Positions 25,641 to 37,849 of a stretch of DNA of 64,000 nt are shown here, piece after piece. This stretch comes from Excoecaria cochinchinensis (lineage: Eukaryota > Streptophyta > Magnoliopsida > Malpighiales > Euphorbiaceae), in NCBI GenBank assembly GCA_947683425.1, contig CANTUQ010000070.1, positions 7,395,501-7,459,500 of the forward strand, given 5' to 3'. The stretch's first letter is position 1. Each line of letters starts with the position of its first letter. The notes under the pieces are model-generated. The model was not told where the DNA came from, did no database searches, and saw only the letters and a list, made by a program, of their open reading frames with translations. A program made the position numbers and the translations under genes.

Positions 25641-28600
25641 GTGGGATTAGATGCCAGAGTTTCAGCACGCATCTATGCTGTCAGAGCTCGTGAGGAGCAG
25701 AATGCACAGGATATTATTGTTGGTAAATTCTCCCTTTTTAATTATGATGTTTATGCATTAGTGGATCCTGGCTTTACACATTCATACATATGTACTACTG
25801 TAGCTCATGGGAAGGGTTGGAATGTTGATAAATTGGAACATGAAATCCTAGTAACTAATCCTCTAGGGCACAGCGTACTGGTAGATAAAGTATATAGAGA
25901 TTGTCCAGTTCAAGCACAAAACCATATTTTCCCAGCCAATCTAATTGAATTGCCATTCCATGAGTTTGACATAATTCTTGGAATGGATTGGTTATTTGCA
26001 CATCAAGTGATGGTGGATTGCCGTCTTAAACGGATTTCGCTTAGAACTGTCAATGATGAAGAGATCACTGTAGTAGGTAAGAGATCAGATTTCCTTTCCA
26101 ATGTGATATCCGCCACCAGGGCCAGAAGGTTGGTGAAAAAAGGGTGTGACGCGTACTTGGCATGTGTTCTTGATGCTAAGAAGGAAGAACCCAACATCCA
26201 AGATATTCCTACAGTGTGTGACTTTCAAAATGTATTTCCGGATGAATTACCAGGGTTACCACTAGAAAGAGAGATTGATTTCTCTATCGAGGTGATGCCT
26301 GGTACAGCCCCAATATCTATTGCACCTTATAGAATGGCACCCACTGAACTCAAAGAATTAAAGATTCAGCTACAAGAACTTCTCAAAAAGGGTTTTATTC
26401 GCCCCAGTGTGTCTCCATGGGGTGCACCTATACTTTTTGTCAAGAAGAAGGATGGGACCCTAAGACTTTGTATTAACTACCGGCAACTAAATAAAGTTAC
26501 AGTGAAGAATAAATACCCGTTGCCTAAAATTGATGATCTCTTTGATCAACTTAAAGGTGCTAGTGTATTTTCCAAAATTGATCTAAGGTTCGGCTATCAT
26601 CAGTTGAGGGTGAAAGGGGCAGATGTATCCAAGACAGCCTTCAGAATAAAAAATGGGCATTACGAGTTTTTGGTGATGCCTTTTCGGCTCACAAATGCTC
26701 CAGCAGCATTTATGGATCTTATGAATCGCGTTTTTCATTCTTACTTAGATCAGTTTGTAATGGTTTTTATTGATGATATACTGATCTATTCAAAGAACCG
26801 GGAAAAACACGATCGACATCTCAGAATTGTTCTGCAGATTTTGAGGGAACAACAACTTTATGCTAAATTCAGTAAATGTGAGTTTTGGCTAAGTGAGATA
26901 CCTTTTCTTGGTCATATTGTATCTGCTAATGGGATTAGGGTGGATCCTAAGAAGATTGAAGCCATCCTTGAATGGAAACCGCCAAGAAATGCCACAGAGA
27001 TTCGAAACTTTTTAGGTTTGGCGGGGTATTACAGGAGATTTGTCAAGAGGTTTTCCTTAATAGCAGCTCCCTTGACCAAGATGCTCTAGAAGAATGTCAA
27101 ATTTATTTGGAATGAGAAATGCTAAGAAAGTTTTGAAAAGCTTAAGGCGATGTTGACTGAAGTGCCTATTTTGACTCAACCAATATAGGAAAAGGATTTT
27201 GTGATTTACAGTGATGCCTCGCATAATAGATTAGGGTGTGTTTTAATGCAAGAAGGGAAGGTGATTGCTTATGCATCTAGGCAACTAAAACCACATGAGA
27301 GAAATTATCCGACTCATGACCTAGAGCTAGCTGCAATTGTTTTTGCTCTGAAAGTTTGGAGGCATTACTTATATGGGGGAAAAGTGTTACATCTACACTG
27401 ACCATAAAAATTTTAAGTACTTATCCACTCAGAAGAGCTGAATTTAAGACAAAGAAGATGGATGGAGTTAATCAAAGACTATGACTGCATCATTGATTAC
27501 CATTCAGGTAAGGCAAATATGGTAGTTGATGCGCTTAGTCGAAAATCCATGGCAGGCAAATTTTCTAAATAATAAGTGAACATTCCTAAAATTTCTGTTT
27601 ATAATGGGATAATATATGAACTCTAATTCTGGTATTTTATGTATAGCTTTGAGAGCTATGAATGTCAAACTAACATTAGCTGATGAAGCTATCGTAGCTG
27701 AACTGAGGCTTAGGTCGACCTTATTACAAGAAGTCAAGGAAGCACAAAAGCATGATGAAAAGCTAGCTACCATCTTCAAACAAATTCAAGAGGGAAAGGA
27801 TAGTGAGTTCATGATCAAAGAAGATGATTGCTTATGCTATATAAAGACAGAATCTGTGTTCCTACTGATGAAGGGCTGAGGAAACGAATTATGGAGGAAG
27901 CACGCAACAGCTTTTATGCCATGCACCCAGGCAGCACTAAAATGTATCAAGACTTGAAAACTCATTATTGGTGGCCTGGGATGAAGAAGGACATGACAGA
28001 ATTCGTCAAGGTGTATGACTTGTCAACAAGTAAAGACTGAACATCAACTTTCATCGGGTTTGTTGCAACCTATTACAATACTCGAGTGAAAATCGGATAG
28101 AATTACAATGGCTTTTGTCACTGGATTACCATTGACCAGAAAAAGACATGATTCAGTGTGGGTCATAGTTGACAGATTAACAAAGTCAGCACACTTTCTA
28201 CAAGTCAGAACTGACTATCCATTGTCTAAACTGGCGAAATTGTACATCAATGAGATAGTACGGTTGCATGGAGTTACTTCTTCTATTGTATCGGATAGAG
28301 ATCCTAGATTCACATCGAGATTTTGGAAGAAACTTTATGAAATTTTGGGCACCAAATTAAATTTTAGCACTGTTTTTCATCCTCAAACAGACGGGCAGTC
28401 TGAGAGAGTGATACAAGTACTGAAGGATATGCTTAGAGGTTATGTTATTGATTTTGAGGGTAGCTGGGACAAATATCTTTCATTGGTTGAATTTGCCTAT
28501 AATAATAGTTACCAAGAAAGTACTCAAATGGCTCCTTATGAAGCATTATAAGGAAGAAGATGTAGAACTCCATTATGTTGGACCGAGCTCAAGAAGAAAA

Positions 28601-29150
28601 AGGTAGTTTGTCCGGAATTGATAAGGCAGACAGAAGAAAAAGTGAAGATTATCAAGGAAAGATTGAAAGCTGCATCTAACCGTCAGAAATCCTATGTGGA
28701 TTTGAAAAGAAAAGATATAGAATATGAGGTTGGTGATAAAGTTTTCTTAAAGGTGTCACCATGGAAGAAAGTGTTAAGATTGGGCAAGAGAGGCAAGTTA
28801 AGTCCTAGGTTCATTGGACTATACAAGATTTTAGAACGTGTGGGTCCAGTAGCTTATAGATTAGACTTACCTCAGGAATTAGAGAAAATTCATAATGTCT
28901 TTCATGTCTCAATGCTCAGAAGGTATCAATCAGACCCCTCTCATATTGTCAAACCTGAAATAGTGAAGGTTCAACCAGATTTAACATATAAAAAAGAACC
29001 TATCCAAATTTTAACACGAGAAACGAAGCAATTAAGAAATAAGACAGTCCCATTGGTGAAAGTACTTTAAAGAAATCACAGCACAGAGGAGGCCACATGG
29101 GAACCGGAGGAGACAATGAAAAAGATGTATCCGCAACTGTTTGACCCAAG
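25641..29150 (+). pseudogene. Broken pol polyprotein (protease, RT, RNase H, integrase, chromodomain-like tail)
   Basis: Protease: ALVDPGFTHSYI, where the usual active-site Asp is kept as VDPG. RT: LDKGFIRPS-type KGFIRPSVSPWGAPILFVKK, catalytic FSKIDL and FIDDILIYSK. The frame runs 25641-27089 and stops at TAG 27087-27089. RNase H: VIYSDASHNRLGCVLM with further stops. Integrase: a zinc-binding part in another frame (AMHPGSTKMYQDL). Its catalytic core at 28108-28551 keeps D, D and E (IVDRLTKSAH, SDRDPRFTS, DGQSERVIQ). A chromodomain-like remnant at about 29060-29150 reads EEATWEPEE. At least four stops or frameshifts make it inactive. Confidence 0.9.
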
Positions 29151-29181
29151 TAAAAAAATTTCGAGGACGAAATATCTTTTT

Positions 29182-29194
29182 AGAGGGGAAGAAA
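29182..29194 (+). other. Polypurine tract
   Basis: AGAGGGGAAGAAA directly abuts the 3' LTR, the expected position of the plus-strand primer. Confidence 0.85.
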
Positions 29195-30366
29195 TGTAAC
29201 GCCCCAAATATTGTAAAATGTTTAAATGGGTTGAAATTTTATAAGAAATTTAATTTAAATGGGTGTAGAAAAGTGGAAAAGAGGTGAAATAATTTATTTG
29301 GAAGTTAAAGTGAAATTAATAGGGACTATATGGGAAATTGACACAAATTTGCCCTACACCACCTAAAACTACGTGGTTTTGAACCAAAACACCTTACATT
29401 TTCTTTTTCTTTTTCTTTTTCTTCTTTGTTTTCCTCCTCCCTTTCCCGATCTCGCTCCAGCCCCCTCCCGATCTGCCCTTCCTTTCCCTTCCCCGTTGCT
29501 CAGCCCGGTTTTCCCCTCCGTCAACCGCCGGCGGCTTCCTCTCCCTCTCCTCTTTCGTACGCAATGGCAGCACCTGCTGCCCTTTCCTTCTCGCGTGTTT
29601 GGAGTCTAGTTTCAGCTCCACCCGACATCGCCTCCCCTCCTTCGCGTCGCCGGTCACCGGGAAAATGCCAATAGCTCTCCCTCCTTGCATAACGGTCCTA
29701 GAGTAAGTGAATTTATTATCAATTTTTAATTTGGGAGAAATCTTATGGAATGGCAGAATTGGGGATTTGGGATTCTATTTTAAGAATTTAATGTTTAAAT
29801 CTTAGAATAAGTTAGATTTTTCATTTTTAGATTGATATAATCAATTGGATTTACATTATTATTGAGAATTATTGAAATTATGGTTCGAATGTTGTGTATG
29901 TTGAGAAGAAGAAGAGGAAAACGTGAGGAATAAAGGGAAAGAGAAGCAAGTGGAGGACTAAGCTCACTTTGGACAATTCTGTTGAAGTCGTTTTGCTAGA
30001 ATTTTGAGATTTGTAACCACTAAATTCACTTTCTCTTATTCTATATATTATGTATGAGTCTGAATTGTGTTTGATATGCGATTTTATTGAGAATTAATTG
30101 AGGTGGATGGGAGAAATTGATATTGGATTGGCTTGGTTATGAAGTTGAGTTGTGTTAATGTCTCATAAAAGTTTAAATTTGAAATTGTTAACAGGGGATA
30201 AGGACCAGTTTAGGGGAAACTCTATCCATTTTTCGCAAAATTCCGGGCATTTGAAATTGTAACAGTATTGACAGTTATTTAATTGTGAACTAAATTTAGG
30301 ATACAAAAGGATTTAGTTGGGTAACATTCAGTATCCGACCTTCATAGGTCAGGTATGGGTGTTATA
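29195..30366 (+). repeat. 3' LTR of the Ty3/gypsy element
   Basis: 1,172 bp, starting TGTAACGCCCCAAATATTGT and ending GTATGGGTGTTATA. It is directly followed by the AGAAT duplication. The last dinucleotide pair is TA where the 5' LTR has CA, a point change. LTR differences suggest an insertion of moderate age. Confidence 0.93.
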
Positions 30367-31210
30367 AGAATGATATTCCAAAACAACTTGAGAAGGTTGA
30401 TGGATGATAACGGTGCTGCTAGGGAGCTTGTAAGGCAAATCAAATAGGAGATAACAAAAATTCTCTAAGGGAAGAGATCGTGTGGAGAATAACAGTCGGG
30501 GATTCAGTTGTAAAAATTGGACAAAAATATAAAGTATTTTCAAGCGATGGCTTCTAAAAGGAGGAAAGTCAACTCCATACTTTCGTTATTTCACTTCAAT
30601 GGATGAATTTTTATTGATTCGGTGCTCTGTGGTCATATAATACATTTCTATAGTGAGTTGTTTACTTGTTTTCCTCTTCTCTTGGGGTAATAGATGTTTG
30701 ATAACCTTGATTTTATTTTGCCAAAGATTACTTCAGAGATATTCTAATTACTGAATCTTCCATACTTAATTGATGAGATTCTTCAAGTAGTCAAGATAAT
30801 GCATCCATTAAAGGCTATCGGTTCAAATGTTCTTGTCCTTTTTCTTATCAAAAATATTGGTTATGGAACATGATTTGGTTCACATGATCTTACATATTTT
30901 GGGTGGTAGAACTATGCCTGCGAGTTCTAATCACGCATATATTTGTCTTATTCTCAAGGTTAAAAATCCTAAGTTCATCTTTGAATACCATCTAGTCAAT
31001 CTATGCAACGTAATTTAAAAGATTGCTACTAAAGTTGTAGCTAATAGGTTGATAAATATGTTGGGTGAGATCATTGGCGAAATTCAAAGTGTTTTTTTCA
31101 CATGACAATTGATTATCGGTAATGTCTGGATTGCTTTTGAGATTTTTTACCATTTGTCTATGATGAAGTTTGGATACGAGCATGACTCTGGATATACATA
31201 GATTTTCATA
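30367..31210 (+). pseudogene. L1-type LINE reverse transcriptase fragment (middle part)
   Basis: Translated pieces in several frames match plant L1 endonuclease-RT linkers and the RT start: SLREEIVWR, QAMASKRRKVNS, KIMHPLKAIGSNV, NHAYICLILKVKNPKF, HLVNLCNVI, KIATKVVANRL, GEIIGEIQSVFF and IGNVWIAFEIF. Stops and frameshifts are frequent. It continues the fragment at 22945-23063 across the Ty3 insertion. The catalytic block follows further right, at about 33185. Confidence 0.75.
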
Positions 31211-31261
31211 TCAAATAAAATTGAGATTATAAGATTAATCTCTAGAATTAAGACACTATAA

Positions 31262-32940
31262 ATGTGCAAAACCCGAACCGAACTAGCTATTCGGATAGGG
31301 TTGGCCAAATAATGATAGTTAGGGTCGGGTTAAAACTCCCCTAAAATCGATCCGATCGACAACTCGAATAAGCAGCCATATATAAACAAAAAAATCCCTC
31401 ATTCCCTCAGTTCTCTCTCTCTTTCACATTTTCTATCAAAATCCCTAATTCCCAAATCCAATATGCCCTAGCACCGCCGCCTTTCGACACCGCTTCTCGC
31501 CACCACAGGTTGCCATCGCCAGTCTCTATCGCCTGTCACCACCGGAAGTAAGTATCGCCTCATTCTGTTTTCTTTTTCGTCTTGTTTTTGCATTTTTGTG
31601 TTGGGATTTTTTTGGGATTTCTTTGTATGCGTTTTCTTTTTCGTCTTCTTTGCTTTCATGCTTTGTGTTACTTTTTTGCTATTTTTTGTGTTACTTTGTT
31701 GCGATTTTTTGTGTTACTGTCTTCTGGTTGCGTATTTTTTTTAAATGACATACAGATATATCCTTATCCTATATCCTGCATCTCATTTTTTGTTGCTTTT
31801 ATTTGCATGATTCAAAGCCAAAGACAACAACACTTATTATTGATCAAAATATAATAATTATTATGAAAAAATAATGTTTATGATTGATAATTTAGTATAC
31901 TAACTACATGTAATTATACTTAAATTGGTCCATAAACATATAAATATAGGTTCACTTACAGTCTGTAAATTACAGACGTGGGCAGATTCATGTAGAAAAG
32001 TCCACTGTATTTGTGTTTTTTTTTAATTGACAATGGGAGATGTTAAGATGTGCTTTTTGGCTTCTGTTTATAATTTTACATAATTGCTGCGATATAAATT
32101 TTGACTTGTTGAAATGGTGAAAGTTGAGTTTTGAGCGATTTCCTATCATTCTGGCATGACTAGAGATATCTTAGCAGTTTCAATTTCTACAGTGGCCTCA
32201 GAGTTTGTATTTAGCACTAGTGGGAGAGTGCTTGATCCATTTAAGAGTTCATTGACTCTTAAAATTGTTGAAACTTTGATATGCACGCAAGATCGGTTTC
32301 GAGGATCTAATGAGCACACCAAGATTGAAGAAGATTTGGATGTGATTGAGAAGTTTGAGAATGGTATGTATTTTTTTTTATGTTATTGTAATTTTTTATT
32401 CATTTTATAACTATTTATACAATTTATAGAGTTGGAAAAATTTAATCAAAGTAAGGTTCAAGCTAGTCAAGAAATAACATCAACTGAAAATCAAGGAACA
32501 CCAATAAATTTGGAGAGCATAACCATAGATGATTAAACACTTAGTAGTATGTAAATTTAATTCAAGTAAAATTTAAATTTTATTTTATTTGCTATTTATC
32601 TTTAATTTCATATTTTATTGTTTTTTATAATTTATAAATTAAATTGTTCGTGAATTAATTGAAGATCGAAGATGATGGCGTTCCATGGATAATTATATTT
32701 ATTGTTATTATTAATTATTATGTAATATATGTTTCAAGAATTTTTAAATTTTTAGTTTATTGTAATTTTTAAATATTTTATAATGGTGAATATATTACAT
32801 GAATGTTTTTATAGTTTAATAGAATTTTAATTATATGTTAATTTATTTTTATTTTTTTAAATTTATTTCGAGTAAATTGAGTTAGTCGGGTTGAGATCCA
32901 AAAATAGTCGGGCTCATCAATCCGGGCCCCTAGTTATAAT
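31262..32940 (+). mobile_element. Decayed hAT transposon retaining the transposase C-terminal dimerisation region
   Basis: Both ends are rich in CCCGAACCG/GGGTCGGG-type words in inverted relation, much like the element at 49880. At 32156-32410 the frame reads TRDILAVSISTVASEFVFS, then GRVLDPFKSSLTLKIVETL and ICTQDRF, the hallmark of hAT C-terminal dimerisation domains. It carries a one-base frameshift before it (FPII to MTRD). A small exon with EITSTENQGTPINLESITI and a stop follows near 32460-32535. The DNA-binding and catalytic parts are missing. No clear 8-bp target duplication; ends are approximate. Confidence 0.7.
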
Positions 32941-33059
32941 AAGGTTTGGGGGGCATTTGGGCTCTTAAATTGTAAAAAAAGCGATAAAAAACATAAAAAA
33001 TATTCTCTATCGCTAAGAGGCTTTTAAATTGTAAAATATTGTTATTCATAAGTAAATAA

Positions 33060-33440
33060 AAGTCTGGCCAATGACACAAAAAATAGATATTGTATTCGCT
33101 TCAATAATTTTGCGTTGCAAGAGATAAATGCCATATTGTATTTTGCCATGAATTTTCCTCCAGTCCACTAGTAGCCAAGTGAAAGGAAATTTATGTCCTT
33201 GAAACTGGATATAATCGAAGTATATGACTATGTAGAGTGAAGTTATTTGAAAGGTATCATGTTAAAATTGGGACATGTGACCTCAGCCACTTGGGGTAAC
33301 GGGTGGGGGATTCCACGAGTAGCAGACCCGTTATCTCCATTAATTTTTTTTCGCATTAGGCACAAAATGTCTAACTGGTTTGTTGAATGGTTCTGTAGGC
33401 AGAGGAATTTGCATGTATTCGCATTTGTGGAGGGGCTCTA
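33060..33440 (+). pseudogene. L1-type LINE reverse transcriptase fragment (third part)
   Basis: The sequence reads MSLKLDIIEVYDYVE, SYLKGIMLKLGHVTS and GIPRVADPLSPLIFF. These match the RT block of plant L1 elements (consensus ALKLDMSKAYDRVEW and RGLRQGDPLSP), with decayed residues and a stop. It follows the fragment ending near 31210 in LINE order, so the hAT element between them probably inserted into the same LINE. Confidence 0.65.
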
Positions 33441-34140
33441 TTGGTTTCTTACCTTTTATTTTTTTTTTTTATGATCGAATTTTTCTTTTTAAGAGCTAAA
33501 CAAGGTGAAGCATTGGAATTCTGATGTTACTAGAAGAATGCAACAGATAGAGTTATTATTAGAAATAATAATAAAAAAATTGTTAATATTAGATAATTTT
33601 GTAATATATATAAAAACCTCTTTGGTACAGAATGATGAGTGATGATACAAAAGTCTTAAGAGTTAGAGCATTACTTTGATAAGGTGATGAACTTGAATAT
33701 TTTAATCATATTTGACAAAACCAATATATGTTAATCATATTGCCATGGCATCCAAAATAAATATCAAATTCTAAATGATATTAAATAAGAAAACATAAAT
33801 CAAATGAAATTTAATAAAATCCATATCAATAATGATTTATTGAATTATAAAATTCAATTGCAAATATTATTTAGGCAACAATTGACTAACTTTTTTCTTT
33901 CAATTTTAGTATATTTTTTGTACTTATGGTTTAAATAAATAAAATAAAACCGCACAATCTAATCTTTATTAGAAAGATATAATTTGATTTTATAATTTAT
34001 TAATGATTTTATTTAGTGATAAAAATTTAAATTATAATTTTTTAAGATATTTCAGTAATAAATATTGATATTAATGTCATGAGAAATATCCATTTCAAGC
34101 CCTACTCCTCTTTTACTTATATATATATATATTTAAAATT
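33441..34140. other. Spacer, no gene seen
   Basis: AT-rich sequence with short homopolymer runs. No coding or element termini recognised. Confidence 0.5.
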
Positions 34141-34161
34141 TTATGTATTTTTGAAAAGCAG

Positions 34162-34194
34162 TGGGCTAAAGAAGATTAACCCAAACCAAGCCCA
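34162..34194 (+). promoter_or_regulatory. Site II-type motifs upstream of the mTERF4-like gene
   Basis: TGGGCT at 34162-34167 and AGCCCA at 34189-34194 match the TGGGCY site II element common in promoters of plant housekeeping and organelle-biogenesis genes. They lie about 300 bases before the start codon. Inferred from sequence only. Confidence 0.4.
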
Positions 34195-34497
34195 TAAACT
34201 TTTCTGAAAAATTCCTCAAATTCGATTGCCAAAACAAAACCTTTACCAGCTCTCTTTCACTCTGAATTCATATGCATAGCCGGCGAACAGTCGCATAAAC
34301 TCAACTGCGACAACAAACAGTGCAAACCTCACTCAAGGAATGTTTATCTGCATAGTTTAGGTGAACTCTTTCTACTACTTCTTCTTTTCTTCCCGGTTTT
34401 ATGCAAAATAACCTATCCCAGATACTTGTTTTTATTAACATTAATTCAGTATCTCCTTATTATTATTTTTGTAAGTTTGAATTCCATTTTTAATAAC

Positions 34498-36042
34498 ATG
34501 AGCTTATCCTTGCTTAGAAGAAGAAAAGTTTTGATCTTTTTCACCAACCCTTTTACTATTCAAAATTTTTGTACAAAACCTAGTTCAGCATCAACCTTAA
34601 TTCGAATCACTCAAATCCCATGTTCGAGAAACCCTCAATTAGATAATCCTTTTAGGGTTTTTCAATTTGTTGCTTCATTTTCAACACAGTCATCTAAGTT
34701 TCCCGAGTATGAGATGCCTTCGGTCACTTGGGGTGTGGTCCAAGGCAAGAGGGAGAAGCTTGTTAATCGTGTCATTATATGTGATTACCTGAAAAGTTTG
34801 GGGATAATTCCTGATGAATTAGAAGAGTTGGAACTCCCATCAACTGCGGAAGTGATGAAGGAGCGAGTTGAATTCTTGCAGAAGCTGGGATTATCTATTG
34901 ATGATATAAATGAGTACCCTTTAATGTTAGGATGCAGTGTGAGAAAAAATATGATACCTGTGTTTGGGTACTTGGAAAAAATTGGTATTAGTAGGCCTAA
35001 ACTTGGTGAGTTTGTCAAGAATTATCCACAAGTGCTGCACGCTAGTGTTGTTGTGGAGCTTATGCCTGTTGTTAGGTTTCTTCGCGGACTAGATGTGGAG
35101 AAACAAGATATTGGATATGTTCTTCAAAAGTATCCCGAGCTTCTTGGGTTTAAGCTTGAAGGTACAATGAGTACTTCTGTCGCTTATCTTGTAAGCATTG
35201 GTGTCAATCCTAGAGATATTGGGCCAATGGTGACTCAATATCCATACTTTCTAGGGATGAGAGTGGGTACCATGATTAAGCCACTTGTTGATTATTTGGT
35301 TTCCCTGGGTTTGCCAAAGAAATTGGTAGCTAGAATGCTCGAGAAGCGGGCATATATTCTTGGATATGACCTTGAAGAGACTGTTAAACCAAATGTGGAT
35401 TGTTTAACTAGTTTCGGAATTAGGAGAGAATGGCTTCCTTCAGTTATAACACAATATCCGCAAATTCTTGGTTTGCCTTTGAAAGCTAAATTATCATCAC
35501 AGCAATATTTCTTCAACTTGAAGCTCAAGATTGATCCTGACAGGTTTGCACAAGTGATAGAAAAGATGCCACAGATTGTTAGCCTCAATCAACATGTGAT
35601 TATGAAACCTGTAGAATTCCTTTTGGGACGAGGAATCTCATCTGAGGATGTAGCAAACATGGTTGTAAAATGTCCGCAGTTGGTTGCATTGAGAGTTCCA
35701 CTCATGAAGAACAGCTTTTACTTTTTTAAGGCTGAAATGGGGAGACCATTGAAAGAACTTGTGGATTTCCCTGAATATTTTACATATAGTCTAGAGTCGA
35801 GAATCAGGCCAAGGTACGAGAGGTTGCAAAGTAAGGGGATCAGGTGTTCATTGAATTGGTTCCTCAATTGTAGTGATCTGAGATTTGAGGAGAGGCTGCA
35901 AGGCGATTATATTGAATCAGAGAGCGTAGGTCCATCGTTCTTTATGGGTGGGAAGCTACAACTACCAGGGTACGAGGTTGTGTCAGATGAGGAGGATGAG
36001 AGTGAGGATGAAGTACTTTATAGGCGCACGGTTTCTCTTTAA
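34498..36042 (+). CDS. MTERF4: mTERF-family protein, MTERF4/BSM/RUG2-like, plastid
   Basis: A single-exon frame of 514 residues. The first ATG is 34498; the open frame extends upstream only through a TTG at 34426, so I reject a longer start. The N-terminus (MSLSLLRRRKVLIFFT..., rich in Arg, Ser and Thr) looks like an organelle transit peptide. From about residue 90 the protein is almost all mTERF motifs, about 30-residue helical repeats with the spaced pattern YP..LG..V...M.P...YL..G (for example EYPLMLGCSVRKN, NYPQVLHASV, KYPELLGFKL, QYPYFLGMRV, QYPQILGLPL). The conserved NWFLNCSD and an acidic tail (SDEEDESEDEVLYRRT) match Arabidopsis BSM/RUG2 (At4g02990), a nucleic-acid-binding protein of plastids and mitochondria needed for plastid RNA processing and embryo growth. 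Confidence 0.93.
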   Translation: MSLSLLRRRKVLIFFTNPFTIQNFCTKPSSASTLIRITQIPCSRNPQLDNPFRVFQFVASFSTQSSKFPEYEMPSVTWGVVQGKREKLVNRVIICDYLKSLGIIPDELEELELPSTAEVMKERVEFLQKLGLSIDDINEYPLMLGCSVRKNMIPVFGYLEKIGISRPKLGEFVKNYPQVLHASVVVELMPVVRFLRGLDVEKQDIGYVLQKYPELLGFKLEGTMSTSVAYLVSIGVNPRDIGPMVTQYPYFLGMRVGTMIKPLVDYLVSLGLPKKLVARMLEKRAYILGYDLEETVKPNVDCLTSFGIRREWLPSVITQYPQILGLPLKAKLSSQQYFFNLKLKIDPDRFAQVIEKMPQIVSLNQHVIMKPVEFLLGRGISSEDVANMVVKCPQLVALRVPLMKNSFYFFKAEMGRPLKELVDFPEYFTYSLESRIRPRYERLQSKGIRCSLNWFLNCSDLRFEERLQGDYIESESVGPSFFMGGKLQLPGYEVVSDEEDESEDEVLYRRTVSL

Positions 36043-37849
36043 TAATTGTAAGTTATGTGGAAGAATCATATTCATATTGCCAATCTTATGATTATCAAAT
36101 ATGCTAATTCTTTAATATCATTCTTTCTAACAGAGCACTTATACTTTTCTTTTCCATTCATTAATAATTACTGAGCTAGTTAATGCTGTTATTCAATTAT
36201 GTTATTAATTTGCCCTTAAGTTTTTGTAACATAATCTTAAAAAAAAATGATATGAAGATAGAAATGCAAACACTAATGAATTAGTGGTTTTTAATTGAAA
36301 CAAACTAGGATTGCTGTCTGTATAACTGATGGACGTAGATAAATGATGGCACAAGATATGCTCTCCATCTTCCCCTTCTATGTCAGATAAAATGGTTAAT
36401 TTTTGTCTAGATGTTTAGCTATTAGTGTGGTATTCTTAAATTCCAATCACTACTACTAACACATAGTTTTAATTAGGAGGCAATTTTGTAATTTTGCTTA
36501 AGGCATCTGAATCTGATGATGTCCGTCTTGTGATCAATGATATGTCCTAATGTGAATTTCTATCCTAGTTTAGCTCCTCGAAGGTCAAAACTTTGTCTTT
36601 TCTTTATTCATATCTCATATGTGCATTCTGGAAAGGTAAAAAACCTATTGTTTCTATTATGCAGAACAACTATATTACCATTGATGGCAAGCTTATGTTT
36701 GTTTGAAGCTATGGTAATCTCATATATATGTGTGTGGGTATACTACACAAAAGGTTTAGTTAGAGTCCATGTATTTTAAGCTTCCCAAGTCTTGTTTATT
36801 TTGTCCAAATTATTGATTAATCTTCCTTAGTCAGATGACAAGGATTGATTTAAGTTAATGTGTTTATTGTTTATATGAATTGAGTTAATGAATTTATTGT
36901 TATGCATTTATACATGGTGATCTTCTCCAAGCCGAGTTATGTTGAGCGCCCTTCTCTTCTCCTTCATTTCCTCTGTTGTTTTATCTCCTTCTATGCATAT
37001 ATTGTAGGTTGTTAAACACTATATTTTCCTGTGAAGATTTTTGTGAGAATATTTATACACACACACACACATTGTAAATAGTAGATCATGACAAGCTACA
37101 ATGGTTGACAGTAATTAGATCTGCACACAAAGGATGAACTAGAAGAGCAAAAATTTGGACAATAATCAGTATAGAAATGATTTCAGTCTCTTTTTCCCAA
37201 CTATCCTATTTGAGAGTATAAAATTTATTTGTTCAAAAAGGTTCATATTGTATACATGGCTTACAGACCTCAAGGTGATTTTTCTGCTACAGCTACTTGT
37301 CATTCCATGCTAGGGAACCTATTTGGAAGGTTCACCTTTAGAGGCTTGTCTATAGAGACAGCATTAGTCGTTTGTTATTCTTATAAAAAAGTCAAACATT
37401 ATTCGTGATATAATTCAAAAATTTTATCTCCTTGTCAATTTTCTTTAGAACGATGCATTCTTATACAGAGTTATAGAAGCTACACAATTACTGATTAAAC
37501 AGTGAGATTGGTATTCTTTGAGTGGCAAGACATCAGTAAAGTGAAGCTTTTGATTCGACAAATGGAATTTTACTTATCTGGAAATAATCAAAGCCAGCAT
37601 TAGAGAGTTGTCTGATTTTTTTTTTTTTTTAAAATGACTGAGTTATGCTGCTTTTTCCTCTGAATGAAAGGAACATTATCAAACATAAGAACCATTGAAG
37701 ACCTCTTAATAAAATGATTCAAGGGGGTTATAAACTTACGATCAAATTTCAGAACTTCATGGACTAAATCGTCAAATTAATCACTACATATTGCACAAGT
37801 GTACAGTCAAAACTCTTTTTTTATCCTCACATATTTCCAGTAATTTTTC
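36043..37849. other. Spacer between convergent genes, including their 3' UTRs
   Basis: AT-rich sequence between the mTERF4-like gene and the WD40 gene, which converge. A short CA repeat lies at about 37057-37070. No coding segment recognised. Confidence 0.5.

Larger units (their letters stand above)
23064..30366 (+). mobile_element. Complete Ty3/gypsy LTR retrotransposon (chromovirus, Tekay/Del type), decayed
   Basis: Two long terminal repeats (23064-24230 and 29195-30366) begin TGTAACG and end TTACA or TTATA. They are flanked by a perfect 5-bp target duplication, AGAAT, at 23059-23063 and 30367-30371. The order is PBS, gag with CCHC knuckles, protease, reverse transcriptase, RNase H, integrase, chromodomain-like tail, polypurine tract. 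That order and the PBS fit the Tekay/Del chromoviruses. Stops and frameshifts break both gag and pol, so it cannot be autonomous. It inserted into a LINE relic. Confidence 0.95.

Noticed and set aside
34426..34497. A longer N-terminus for the mTERF4-like protein
   Set aside because: The upstream extension begins with TTG; the first ATG is 34498, which also opens a plausible transit peptide.
36510..36560. A TGATGAT box reminiscent of a C/D snoRNA
   Set aside because: No paired D box, terminal stem or snoRNA cluster around it; such words are common by chance.
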